Of a DNA stretch of 64,000 nt, positions 36,459 to 42,956 are shown piece by piece. This DNA is from Micromonospora chersina. Lineage in GTDB: Bacteria; Actinomycetota; Actinomycetes; Mycobacteriales; Micromonosporaceae. The notes below the pieces were generated by a model, which had not been told where the DNA came from, did no database searches, and saw only the letters and a program-made list of their open reading frames with translations. Both the position numbers and the translations under genes were made by a program. The stretch is from the NCBI RefSeq assembly GCF_900091475.1, contig NZ_FMIB01000002.1, positions 2,542,001 through 2,606,000 on the forward strand, read 5' to 3'. How positions within the stretch are numbered: the first letter of the stretch is position 1; every line of letters starts with the position of its first letter.

Positions 36459-36495
36459 AATAGGGATCCCTATAGGCTTGAGCAAACATCCCTAT
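36459..36495. promoter_or_regulatory. Operator-like palindrome and direct repeat
   Basis: TAGGGATCCCTA (36459-36470) is a perfect 12-bp palindrome. ATCCCTATAG occurs at 36464-36473 and again at 36486-36495, 22 bp (two turns) apart. The sites lie about 210 bp upstream of the membrane coiled-coil gene. They look like repressor sites over an AT-rich promoter. Confidence 0.5.
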
Positions 36496-36703
36496 AGAAA
36501 CTCCGGGGCGTACAACCGAAAGTATGAGTCGGCCCTCCCCCGCCCGCTGTTCATCATCTGCAAGGGCAGACACGCCGAGCGGTGTGCGCTCAGGCAGGCT
36601 GCTACGCAGCGTTACTACAGCCCCTAGCCTCAGACCCTAGCCAATCCCCACTGGTGCCCATCCTGCTCTAGCGGCCGGTTCGCGCATCCACCATCCTTAG
36701 GCG

Positions 36704-37408
36704 ATGCCGCCTGCGACCCCGACTCCTCCAGCAACAACGGGCACCTCTCCTACGGTCGGGGCGACGACATCCGTTCCCTCATCGCCGCCTGAACGCCCTC
36801 CCGGCACCACCGATACGCCCACGGCCGCCCTCATCGGCCTAGTGGGTGTCGTGGTCGGCGCACTCCTAACCCAGCTCTTCGCGGTTTGGCGGGAAAAGCG
36901 GCAGTGGGCCCGACAGGTCGAGCATGATAATCAGCGGTGGGAGCAGGAGCGAGAGGAACGCAAAGAGCAGTGGGCACGTGAAGATGAGTCGCGTTGGCAT
37001 CAGGAGCGGTTGGCCGCCTATTCCACGCTACTTGGAGCCACCGAACGCTGGATGACAGTAGCGGAAAGGGCCAAGCCGAACGCGCTAGCGGGGAAGGCAA
37101 CGGTTGCACGGGACGATTTGCGTCAGCTAGAACCCCTAGCCAGAAAGATTCAAGACGCGGAGGTCAACTTACAACTGCTGGCCCCCGATTGGGTTTTGGG
37201 CCGCATCCACGGACTCTACTTCCTTGCTGCAACGTACGCGTTGGAGTACGCAGACCTAGGCGACAGGACACCCGAAGAAAATGAATTCAGCGCCGACGAG
37301 TTTTTGGAGGCAATCTTCAGGAAGAAGGAGGCAATCCGTGAGTTGATCCGGAAAGACCTCCTGATAGACGCACGAAAGGGTGCCACCACCGAAGAAGGAA
37401 AACAGTAA
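36704..37408 (+). CDS. Membrane-anchored coiled-coil protein of unknown function
   Basis: A 234-residue protein. The N terminus is a Pro/Thr/Ser-rich low-complexity stretch (1-40). One membrane helix at about 42-63 (ALIGLVGVVVGALLTQLFAVW) is followed by a highly charged coiled coil (EKRQWARQVEHDNQRWEQER and on to about 105) and a helical C-terminal domain. I recognise no family. Low GC and its position behind the operator-like sites suggest a cargo gene such as an exclusion or defence factor, but nothing in the sequence proves this. Confidence 0.65.
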   Translation: MPPATPTPPATTGTSPTVGATTSVPSSPPERPPGTTDTPTAALIGLVGVVVGALLTQLFAVWREKRQWARQVEHDNQRWEQEREERKEQWAREDESRWHQERLAAYSTLLGATERWMTVAERAKPNALAGKATVARDDLRQLEPLARKIQDAEVNLQLLAPDWVLGRIHGLYFLAATYALEYADLGDRTPEENEFSADEFLEAIFRKKEAIRELIRKDLLIDARKGATTEEGKQ

Positions 37409-37420
37409 GCCGCGTGTTCG

Positions 37421-37558
37421 GTGCGCCTGATAGTAGTAACGGAAGATTTCCCAGAGCCGAAGGCCCGGGAATCCACGCAAGGGCCGCCCACCATGCATCC
37501 GTACTACCAAGCACAGAAGCGGGTTGAGAAGCACGACCAGGCGTCGTTGTTCGGGTAG
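37421..37558 (+). CDS. Possible 45-aa small protein
   Basis: A GTG-started frame of 45 codons (MRLIVVTEDFPEPK at the start, KHDQASLFG at the end) lies 12 bp after the preceding stop and 25 bp before the shared terminator. The opening strand looks like real protein, but the ribosome-binding site is poor and no family is recognised. Confidence 0.3.
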   Translation: MRLIVVTEDFPEPKARESTQGPPTMHPYYQAQKRVEKHDQASLFG

Positions 37559-37582
37559 TCGCCACTAAGGCCAGAGACAAAA

Positions 37583-37614
37583 AAGGAGCCGGGCCCGTAG
37601 GCCCGGCTCCTTTG
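37583..37614. terminator. Intrinsic terminator after the capsid gene
   Basis: AAAGGAGCCGGGCC (37583-37596) and its exact complement 37601-37614 form a 14-bp stem with a CGTA loop. On the minus strand the stem is followed by TTTTTT, so it is a textbook Rho-independent terminator for the capsid gene. The plus strand also has a short T-rich tail. Confidence 0.9.
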
Positions 37615-37631
37615 TTTCTCCACTAGCTGGC

Positions 37632-38771
37632 TCAGGTAGCGGAGATGTACTGAACGCTGGTCGCCTCCGCAACGGCCACACCAGCCGCGCGCATGGTCGC
37701 CCGGAAAGCGATAACGTCACGGTCAAAGCCGTAATCCTCGCTGACCTTGAGAACAACGTTCGCCCGCAGCCCGAAGAACACCCGCGACGGGTCGCAGACA
37801 ATCACGGTCTTAGCGGGGAGGTTGCCCGAGACCAGCAGCGGCAGGCCCCAAGCGGTACCGGCCGGAGCCTGAGTGACCGCACCAGCCAGGTATGCGCCAG
37901 TCGCGCCACCCTCACGCTCCTTGCGCAGCGCCTTAGCCATGTCAGGGGAAGCCCAGATAACACCTGGGGTGCCGCCGGTCGCCTCGATGGCCGCGTAAGC
38001 ATCGGCAATGTCGTCCCACTTAACGGCAGTGCCTGCCAGGGTGGTCTTGGCGTTGTTGCCGGTAGCAAGCAGACCCTTGAGGTTGCTGGTGCCATTACCG
38101 TTGAACGCCGAGCTGTCAACAGAGCTAGCGATGTTCCGCGCCATGGTGTCCGCCAAGATGCGGCGGAGGTCAAGCGCGGAGTCCATCAGAATCTCATTAG
38201 AAGCCTCCTGAATGTCGCCAAACTTGACCGCCGCAAAGTCGAGCCCAGCCCAGTCCGTATCGCCCTTCGGAATGGCGGTGTTCTCAGCCACGACGCCCGG
38301 GGCGTTAGTGGCCTTGAGCTGAGGCAGCCGGAAAGTGGCGCTGTCGAACGGCACCACCTGGACGCTGCCACGCAAGAACGTCGAGCTGGCTCGCAGCTTG
38401 TCAACCCACGAACCGCTAACCCGCTGGGGGACGGTGTAACCGCCGTCAGTCAGGGACGACTCAACGAGGGTCGCCCGCATCTCCCGCAGCGACGGGAGCA
38501 GCGCACGCCACTCCATCTCATCGTCCCGCTTGCGGCTCGACGCCAGGCGGGCCGCCTCAGCGTTCAGGGCCCGGTGCTCAGCCTCAATTGCGGCAGCGTC
38601 CCGAACCTCTGCTGGAGCATCCGTCTGCCCCGTCGCGTGGCGCGCGTCCTCGGGCAGCAGCGAATCAATAGCCCGGTTCCGCGACTCCTCAGCCAGTCGC
38701 GGATTCTCGGCAATCGCCGCCAGGTTGCGCAGCAAGTTGGCGCGCTGCTCGGGGGTGTCAACCTTTGCCAT
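37632..38771 (-). CDS. HK97-type phage major capsid protein
   Basis: A 379-residue protein. Residues 1-105 are a charged helical delta/scaffold-like region. The HK97 fold starts at GGYTVPQRV (about 110-118), with the E-loop and spine helix around 160-215 (VKFGDIQEASNEILMD) and the A-domain in GVIWASPDMAKALRKE and WGLPLLVSGNLP. The C-terminal strand is FDRDVIAFRATMRAAGVA. Full length and intact. TAGGAG precedes the ATG at 38771. No protease, portal or terminase gene is near, and it is a one-gene unit between two intrinsic terminators. It should form the shell of a capsid of the element. Confidence 0.93.
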   Translation of the reverse strand: MAKVDTPEQRANLLRNLAAIAENPRLAEESRNRAIDSLLPEDARHATGQTDAPAEVRDAAAIEAEHRALNAEAARLASSRKRDDEMEWRALLPSLREMRATLVESSLTDGGYTVPQRVSGSWVDKLRASSTFLRGSVQVVPFDSATFRLPQLKATNAPGVVAENTAIPKGDTDWAGLDFAAVKFGDIQEASNEILMDSALDLRRILADTMARNIASSVDSSAFNGNGTSNLKGLLATGNNAKTTLAGTAVKWDDIADAYAAIEATGGTPGVIWASPDMAKALRKEREGGATGAYLAGAVTQAPAGTAWGLPLLVSGNLPAKTVIVCDPSRVFFGLRANVVLKVSEDYGFDRDVIAFRATMRAAGVAVAEATSVQYISAT

Positions 38772-38804
38772 ACGTATTTGCTCCTATCTGTAGGCACGAA
38801 AAAA

Positions 38805-38824
38805 GCCGTCCCGACCGGGACGGC
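38805..38824 (-). terminator. Intrinsic terminator between the tiny genes and the capsid gene
   Basis: GCCGTCCC (38805-38812) pairs with GGGACGGC (38817-38824), and on the minus strand the stem is followed by TTTTTT. It lies only 33 bp before the capsid start codon, leaving little room for a promoter. Capsid expression may depend on read-through or antitermination. Confidence 0.85.
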
Positions 38825-38858
38825 GTAAGTTGGAAAGCTATTCAGTTGTTAGTGCGGA

Positions 38859-39023
38859 CTACTTTCCGCAGTCAACCACGGCGAGGATCAGCAACGCATC
38901 CTCGCGGGTAATCCCGATCGTCTGAGCGCCGCCAACGATTAGCTGACGGAATCGGCGCAGAGCCCTATCGGTAGCGTCTACAGGCTGGCCGCATTCGTGG
39001 CACTCATGCGCTCCGGTGGTCAC
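38859..39023 (-). CDS. 54-aa CxxC-type small protein
   Basis: A 54-residue frame: an N-terminal HECHECG metal-site-like motif, then a basic helix and a hydrophobic helix (EDALLILAVVDCGK end). The GTG start at 39023 overlaps the stop of the upstream tiny gene by one base (TAGTG), a strong sign of translational coupling and of reality despite the size. No family is recognised. Confidence 0.55.
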   Translation of the reverse strand: MTTGAHECHECGQPVDATDRALRRFRQLIVGGAQTIGITREDALLILAVVDCGK

Positions 39024-39190
39024 TACACAGCCAGAGCGTCAACAGCGGCAACCGCAATCAGCGCGTACACCTCGGCCCAATTCGACTTACCGGCGTCAAG
39101 CGCCGTCTCAGCCAGCCGATAGAACACATCCGCCATACAGTCAAGTTCCGCCGCGTCCAGCTCCCGGAACGCGGTAACAAGCTTCTCCAC
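39023..39190 (-). CDS. 55-aa helical small protein
   Basis: A 55-residue all-helical protein (MEKLVTAFRELDAAELDCMA and onward) of unknown function. GTG 39190 is chosen because GGGGGAG lies 7 nt upstream and because an earlier in-frame ATG at 39265 would place the start before an intrinsic terminator. It is coupled to the following 54-aa gene. Tiny helical proteins between HNH and capsid genes in phages are sometimes decoration or capsid-size factors; that is only a guess here. Confidence 0.55.
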   Translation of the reverse strand: MEKLVTAFRELDAAELDCMADVFYRLAETALDAGKSNWAEVYALIAVAAVDALAV

Positions 39191-39221
39191 TAGTTCTCCC
39201 CCTTCCCCAGGAACACGAAAA

Positions 39222-39247
39222 GGGCCCCCAGCCGTAGCCGGGGGCCC
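39222..39247 (-). terminator. GC-rich terminator after the zinc-ribbon genes
   Basis: GGGCCCCC (39222-39229) pairs with GGGGGCCC (39240-39247), and on the minus strand TTTT follows. It ends the HNH/zinc-ribbon transcript before the tiny-gene pair. Confidence 0.75.
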
Positions 39248-39294
39248 CTCATGCTGTTTGCCCAAACAGTGGCTCTCACACCACCTATCACGTT

Positions 39295-39720
39295 TTAATC
39301 CGTCAAGCGCGGGCCCTCATGCGACCAGCCATCCGGGAAAGCTGCCAGGAAGTCCAGCAATTCCGGGGTGGCCCGCAAGACACCTCGGGTCCACAAACCC
39401 GTCTTAGCCCGGCGACGCTGAACAGGGGCACCCGCCCGTCGGGCCCGCTGGTTATCCGTCTCCCGGATTTCCCGACAAGCGGCAGAACAAAGCTCAACCG
39501 GGCGGCCCCGCTTAGGGGTGCCGCCGTCGAACCGACGGGAACACACCAGGCAATTCCGGTACCGCTGGTTGCGGTTCCGGGACCGCTGCCATTCATGCCG
39601 ACGCTGCCTCACCACAGCCTCACGGGTCCGCAAAGCGTCCAGCCACTCCGGGCACACCTCAGCGTCTAGCGGGTGCCCTACCTGGTGAGTGCTGCACCAG
39701 CGGTACGCCTTACGGCTCAC
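39295..39720 (-). CDS. Zinc-ribbon hypothetical protein
   Basis: A 141-residue basic protein. A CLVCSRRF and CSAACREI pair (about residues 61-95) forms a likely four-cysteine zinc site. The N-terminal WCSTHQVGH adds another Cys/His group. GTG 39720 is favoured because it overlaps the stop of the upstream gene as GTGA. A longer reading would run far into that gene. DNA or RNA binding is likely from the Arg-rich helices; no family name can be given. Confidence 0.6.
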   Translation of the reverse strand: MSRKAYRWCSTHQVGHPLDAEVCPEWLDALRTREAVVRQRRHEWQRSRNRNQRYRNCLVCSRRFDGGTPKRGRPVELCSAACREIRETDNQRARRAGAPVQRRRAKTGLWTRGVLRATPELLDFLAAFPDGWSHEGPRLTD

Positions 39721-40073
39721 CGGCCCACCTCGTCCAGCAGCCGTCGCCACTCCCGGCGCGTCTCGTCCTGGTCCGTGTGCAGCTCCCACGCATCGAGCCA
39801 GGCGTCTAGATAGCTGTCGTAAACCTGGCCCCACGGGGCCCGGTACGGAAGGTCAGAAAGGTCGTTGGGGTCCGTAGTCCACTCCGGCGCTTCCGCCTGG
39901 TCCCCGGCTACACCAGCCCTACTGTGGCGGACAGGAACCCTCCCGGCTTTCCTCGCCCGGTAGGCGGCTTGCCGGTCGGCCCGTCGCCTCCGCTCGCATT
40001 CCTCACGACCACACGTAGCCTTGCTATTCCCACGATGGGTACGGGCCAGGGCCCGACCACAAGAGCACTTCAC
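39717..40073 (-). CDS. Small zinc-finger-like hypothetical protein
   Basis: A 118-residue protein. The N-terminal MKCSCGRALA and ATCGREECERRRR carry five cysteines in a zinc-finger-like spacing, followed by a basic helix and an acidic Trp-rich C-terminal half (LDAWLDAWELHTDQDE). It ends in a GTGA overlap with the next gene, so the two zinc proteins are made together. Function unknown. Confidence 0.6.
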   Translation of the reverse strand: MKCSCGRALARTHRGNSKATCGREECERRRRADRQAAYRARKAGRVPVRHSRAGVAGDQAEAPEWTTDPNDLSDLPYRAPWGQVYDSYLDAWLDAWELHTDQDETRREWRRLLDEVGR

Positions 40074-40298
40074 AGCGTCTCCCCTCTCAATGCGTTAGGC
40101 GCGTGCTATACGCGTCGTTACGGGCGTGCCTTCGTTTGCGCTGCTCAGGGCATAGAAAGAGGCCGGACATGCCGGCCGTGTAGACAAGCGTTATGCGCGT
40201 GCAAATCCCCCTAGGAACGGGGGAATCAAGGAGAGGGCCAGAAAGTTTCAGAGGGCCCCCACAGCCACTTGAACCGTTAGAGCGGCTGTGTGGCACTC

Positions 40299-40318
40299 AG
40301 GGCCCTTAGATGGGCCCT
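40299..40318 (-). terminator. Short GC hairpin after the HNH gene
   Basis: AGGGCCC (40299-40305) pairs with GGGCCCT (40312-40318) around a 6-nt loop, immediately downstream of the HNH stop. There is no U-tract, so it is a weaker terminator or an RNA-stability hairpin. Confidence 0.45.
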
Positions 40319-40675
40319 CTAGTGAATGGTGGGTCCGTATGGATTGGGCCGTGGGCCCGGAGGCTTGCTGCCGTAGCGCCGGCTGTTAGCGATCCTCGCC
40401 CCTTGCCGTGCAGAGCAGGGCCCACAGTGCGGACGCCAGTTGCCTACGTTCATCAACAGATCAGGGCGGACACTCACCGGGATAGCGTGGTCAACGTGGG
40501 TCGCTGGTGCGCCGCACTCATGGCACCTCGGGTTGTCAGCCAGGAAAGCTGACTTCATACGCTTAGCCCTGGTGCTGTACCACTCCGGCGGATGGCTTCG
40601 GTTGTTCGCGTACGGCCGTTGTGCCTTTGCGAACGGTTGAGGCTTGCAACCCTGGCACCGTGACCCGGTGCCCAT
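40319..40675 (-). CDS. HNH endonuclease
   Basis: A 118-residue protein. It has the HNH core CHECGAPATHVDHAIP (His pair), then the Asn and the closing NWRPHCGPCSARQG, plus an N-terminal CQGC half-knuckle. Small HNH proteins of this type sit next to the terminase in many HK97-type phages and are needed for DNA packaging. Here the terminase is missing. It could therefore redirect a helper phage's packaging enzyme, or act as a stand-alone nuclease. It ends at a GGGCCC hairpin. Confidence 0.88.
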   Translation of the reverse strand: MGTGSRCQGCKPQPFAKAQRPYANNRSHPPEWYSTRAKRMKSAFLADNPRCHECGAPATHVDHAIPVSVRPDLLMNVGNWRPHCGPCSARQGARIANSRRYGSKPPGPRPNPYGPTIH

Positions 40676-40792
40676 TGGGATAAGCCGCTTGCAGCGAGTG
40701 CAGGTTGAGAAAGACAGTGGTTACCTCCAAGATCAACGCGAAACACATACTCTGTTCGGCCTTTGCGGTTGAGTTGTAGGGGGTTGTGAGTA

Positions 40793-40814
40793 GGGCAACC
40801 TTCAAGGGTTGCCC
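40793..40814. terminator. 8-bp hairpin in the HNH leader region
   Basis: GGGCAACC (40793-40800) and GGTTGCCC (40807-40814), with a 6-nt loop, are followed by TTTCCCC on the plus strand. A second inverted repeat, ACCTTCCC (40835-40842) with GGGAAGGT (40856-40863), follows. Both lie upstream of the HNH gene and may form a structured leader. Confidence 0.45.
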
Positions 40815-40900
40815 TTTCCCCTTGGTGGGTATAAACCTTCCCGTAGTTCAACGTAGGGAAGGTGTTAGTCCGAGGCTCCGTCTGAACTACGCCCGGCAAA

Positions 40901-40972
40901 CGACAGTGACAATGACAGTCACAGAGACAGTGACAGTCATAGGGACAGTCACAGGAACAGAGACAGATATAG
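40901..40972. repeat. Twelve tandem NNACAG-type hexamers
   Basis: From 40901 the sequence divides into twelve consecutive 6-mers, nine of which end in ACAG (tgacag, tcacag, agacag, ggacag and so on). The other three end in ACAA or ATAG. Two further weak copies follow near 41000. It lies in the gap between the HNH gene and the helix-turn-helix gene. Periodic short repeats in such a gap suggest iterons, a partition site or an activator array. Confidence 0.75.
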
Positions 40973-41034
40973 GTACTCCGCAAGTCGGTCACAGACAGCG
41001 ACGCCGCGGCTTACTCTCTGCTTAACGGGTCAAG

Positions 41035-41478
41035 CTAGCTCAGCCAAGGATCAACGCTGCCGACCCCGGCGGGAACAGCCGCCGGCTCGTCGTTCGCCAT
41101 GGCGTACGGGTCGTTTACACGCCACGTCGCAGCGGTGCCCCCGCCGCCAGCTCCACCCCGGGAACCAGCGTTACCAACCCGCACCAGCCACCCAAGCTCA
41201 CGCGCCGCCGTGATGAGATCCTGAGCGGTCCGCGTACTCACACCCATAGCGTCAGCTACCCGGCCGTACGTCGGGCGGATACCGGCACCCCACGTTCCGT
41301 GAAGCGAAAACCGCATGATGAAAAGTTTGAAGTTCGCCCAGGTCTCTTCGGTCGCTACGTGATACCGCCGGGCAACCTCCGCCGCCTGGCCGTCGCACGG
41401 CAACGGTTCCTCAAGTAGGGCCCTCTGCCAATCGAGATAAGTAGCCGCCTGCTGGCTCCGTTCTTGCGAATACGCCAT
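41035..41478 (-). CDS. Winged-helix DNA-binding protein
   Basis: A 147-residue protein if started at the ATG at 41478, which has AGGA upstream. A winged helix-turn-helix lies at about 70-115 (RPTYGRVADAMGVSTRTAQDLITAA), and the N-terminal helix region resembles phage replication or regulatory proteins. The same frame extends upstream to an ATG at 41646 with a good ribosome-binding site, but only by reading through a run of 15 Gs (41547-41561). It may act as a control protein of the right-hand genes. Confidence 0.65.
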   Translation of the reverse strand: MAYSQERSQQAATYLDWQRALLEEPLPCDGQAAEVARRYHVATEETWANFKLFIMRFSLHGTWGAGIRPTYGRVADAMGVSTRTAQDLITAARELGWLVRVGNAGSRGGAGGGGTAATWRVNDPYAMANDEPAAVPAGVGSVDPWLS

Positions 41479-41546
41479 ACGTCCTACCGTCCTTCCGCCC
41501 TTAGCTTTCCCAGTTGCGACGGCCCCGGCCGTCATCCGGCAGAGCG

Positions 41547-41561
41547 CCCCCCCCCCCCCCC
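41547..41561. repeat. 15-nt C/G homopolymer
   Basis: A run of 15 C on the plus strand (G on the sense strand) lies between a well-positioned ribosome-binding site/ATG (41646) and the start of the winged-helix gene (41478). Slippage would switch a 56-residue upstream extension in or out of frame. Assembly error at such a tract is also likely. Confidence 0.7.
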
Positions 41562-41646
41562 GGCGCATTTCAATGCGCTTCAAAGCATTACCCTCTTCAA
41601 CGGCGATCACCAGCCGCGCCAGCAGGGCAATAAGCTTACGGGTCAT

Positions 41647-41960
41647 ACCCAGCTTCCTTCCTTTGGGCAGAGTTCAACCCCGACCGTTTAAACGCGATAA
41701 TCAGCCCCGACCGGGGCCGCCGGTAATTCTGTCAGGCGCTGTAACACCCGCTCGGATATTCTGCCATCACCAACAGGGCAGCTAGCCGTCCGCGTTACTC
41801 GGTAATCCTATGATCGCGAACAGGGCACCCCCGCGGCCGTCACTGTTCGTACCCGCTTGCGGACACAGCCCGTGACTTTTGGCAGGAGGAACCCGGCAGG
41901 CTGACCCTCACGGGGACAACTAGCCGGGGCCGTTAGCCGCTGTGCGGCCCTCTCAGGCCG
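41647..41960. other. Intergenic region between integrase end and winged-helix gene
   Basis: About 310 bp. It contains the likely promoter and an AAGGAAGG ribosome-binding site for the reading that starts at 41646. Otherwise I see no open frame with a good start, no RNA gene and no clear repeat. Confidence 0.35.
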
Positions 41961-42890
41961 CTAAATGAGATCGCCTAGGGCCAACCTACGGTGCGAGTCC
42001 TGAGCCCGGGCTACCGCAGTAGACCGGGCGTACACAGACAGCATCGCGTCCGAGCGCCAGCCCGCGAGCTGCATCAGGTCGCGCTCCTGGCCGCCGTTGG
42101 CGAGCCAGCGATGGGCGAACGTGTGGCGGAAGGCATGCGGGTGCAGGTCCGGCACCTGAGCGGCCCTGCCCAAAAGCTCCAGCCGCCAACGCACCCCGTC
42201 AGCCGATAGCGGCCCCCGCTCCCCCAACAGCAACTTGTCACCACGGCCCGCGTACGGGTGGGCTGAACGGACCCGCAGGTAGCGATCGATCGCCTGGCCC
42301 GTCCGGGCCCCGTAGGGAACGATCCGGGGACGGCTCCCCTTGCCCGTTACGTAAAGCAACTCCTGATCCAAGTTGAGGGAGTCAGCGACGGTCAGCGACA
42401 CCAACTCAGAAACCCGCAGGCCGCAATCGGTCAGCAGACGAATGATGACCTCATCGCGTCGGCCGTCGAAAATGCGTCGGTCAAAGACGCCAGCACGACC
42501 ACGCGCCACGGCGCATTGTTTGAGTAGCCGGATCAATTCCTCATCGGTCAAGACGCGCACCGGCTTATCAAGCCGGGCGGGCATCTCCACACCCTCCGTC
42601 GGAGCCTTGTCTAGCTCCCCCTCAGCCACCAGCCACCGCGCAAACCGGCGCATTCCGCGTAGCCGGGTCCGCACCGTCTCGACGTCCACCCGCTCCGACA
42701 GGTCAGCCAGCCACGCGGACACCGCGTGCCGGTGGAGTTGGTCAAGGGTGGTGGGGCGGCCCTGAGCCGCCAGCCAGTCACAGAAAAACCGGATCGACTG
42801 GCCGTAGAGGGTCAGGGTTCGGTCAGCCTTCCCGGCGGCCCGCAGGTGCCGACGGAAGGAGGCAGCAAGGTCGCTGATCTCAGGGGACAT
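41961..42890 (-). CDS. int: Tyrosine recombinase (integrase)
   Basis: A 309-residue XerC/D-like integrase. The N-terminal SAM-like core-binding domain (1-100) is followed by the catalytic domain with Arg in CGLRVSEL, Lys in TGKGSRPR, the HAFRHTF box, GW and the nucleophile Tyr in MLSVYARS. It reads inward from the right end, 75 bp from the 54-bp repeat, the usual place for an element integrase. No separate excisionase is recognised. The start has no clear ribosome-binding site and may be leaderless. Confidence 0.92.
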   Translation of the reverse strand: MSPEISDLAASFRRHLRAAGKADRTLTLYGQSIRFFCDWLAAQGRPTTLDQLHRHAVSAWLADLSERVDVETVRTRLRGMRRFARWLVAEGELDKAPTEGVEMPARLDKPVRVLTDEELIRLLKQCAVARGRAGVFDRRIFDGRRDEVIIRLLTDCGLRVSELVSLTVADSLNLDQELLYVTGKGSRPRIVPYGARTGQAIDRYLRVRSAHPYAGRGDKLLLGERGPLSADGVRWRLELLGRAAQVPDLHPHAFRHTFAHRWLANGGQERDLMQLAGWRSDAMLSVYARSTAVARAQDSHRRLALGDLI

Positions 42891-42901
42891 GGCCGGGTAG
42901 A

Positions 42902-42915
42902 TTATCCGGCGAGTC
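42902..42915. promoter_or_regulatory. Candidate integrase arm site (right)
   Basis: TTATCCGGCGAGTC, identical to 33540-33553, lies just upstream of the integrase start and inside the right att repeat. It would suit an arm-type site and could also let integrase regulate its own promoter. Confidence 0.45.
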
Positions 42916-42956
42916 GCGGTTAAGCTACCCCGGCTCCCGCCCTTTGGGGCGGTGTT

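Larger units (their letters stand above)
36073..36703. other. Non-coding control or origin-like region of the element
   Basis: About 630 bp without a convincing gene, the most AT-rich long stretch in the window. It holds phased TCAG repeats, two GTTC-N6-GAAC palindromes, and a TAGGGATCCCTA palindrome with a repeated ATCCCTATAG, all listed separately. Beyond about 36500 I see nothing structured. It may be a replication origin, a packaging site or a promoter-operator region. Confidence 0.5.

Noticed and set aside
39023..39265. An 80-codon version of the small gene starting at 39265
   Set aside because: The start would precede an intrinsic terminator hairpin, and the residues before 39190 are the translation of that hairpin. 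The GTG with a ribosome-binding site at 39190 is better.
40555..40992. A frame on the minus strand with alternating cysteines (CLCSCDCPYDCHC)
   Set aside because: The cysteines come from translating the hexamer repeat. There is no ribosome-binding site, and the frame overlaps the HNH gene.
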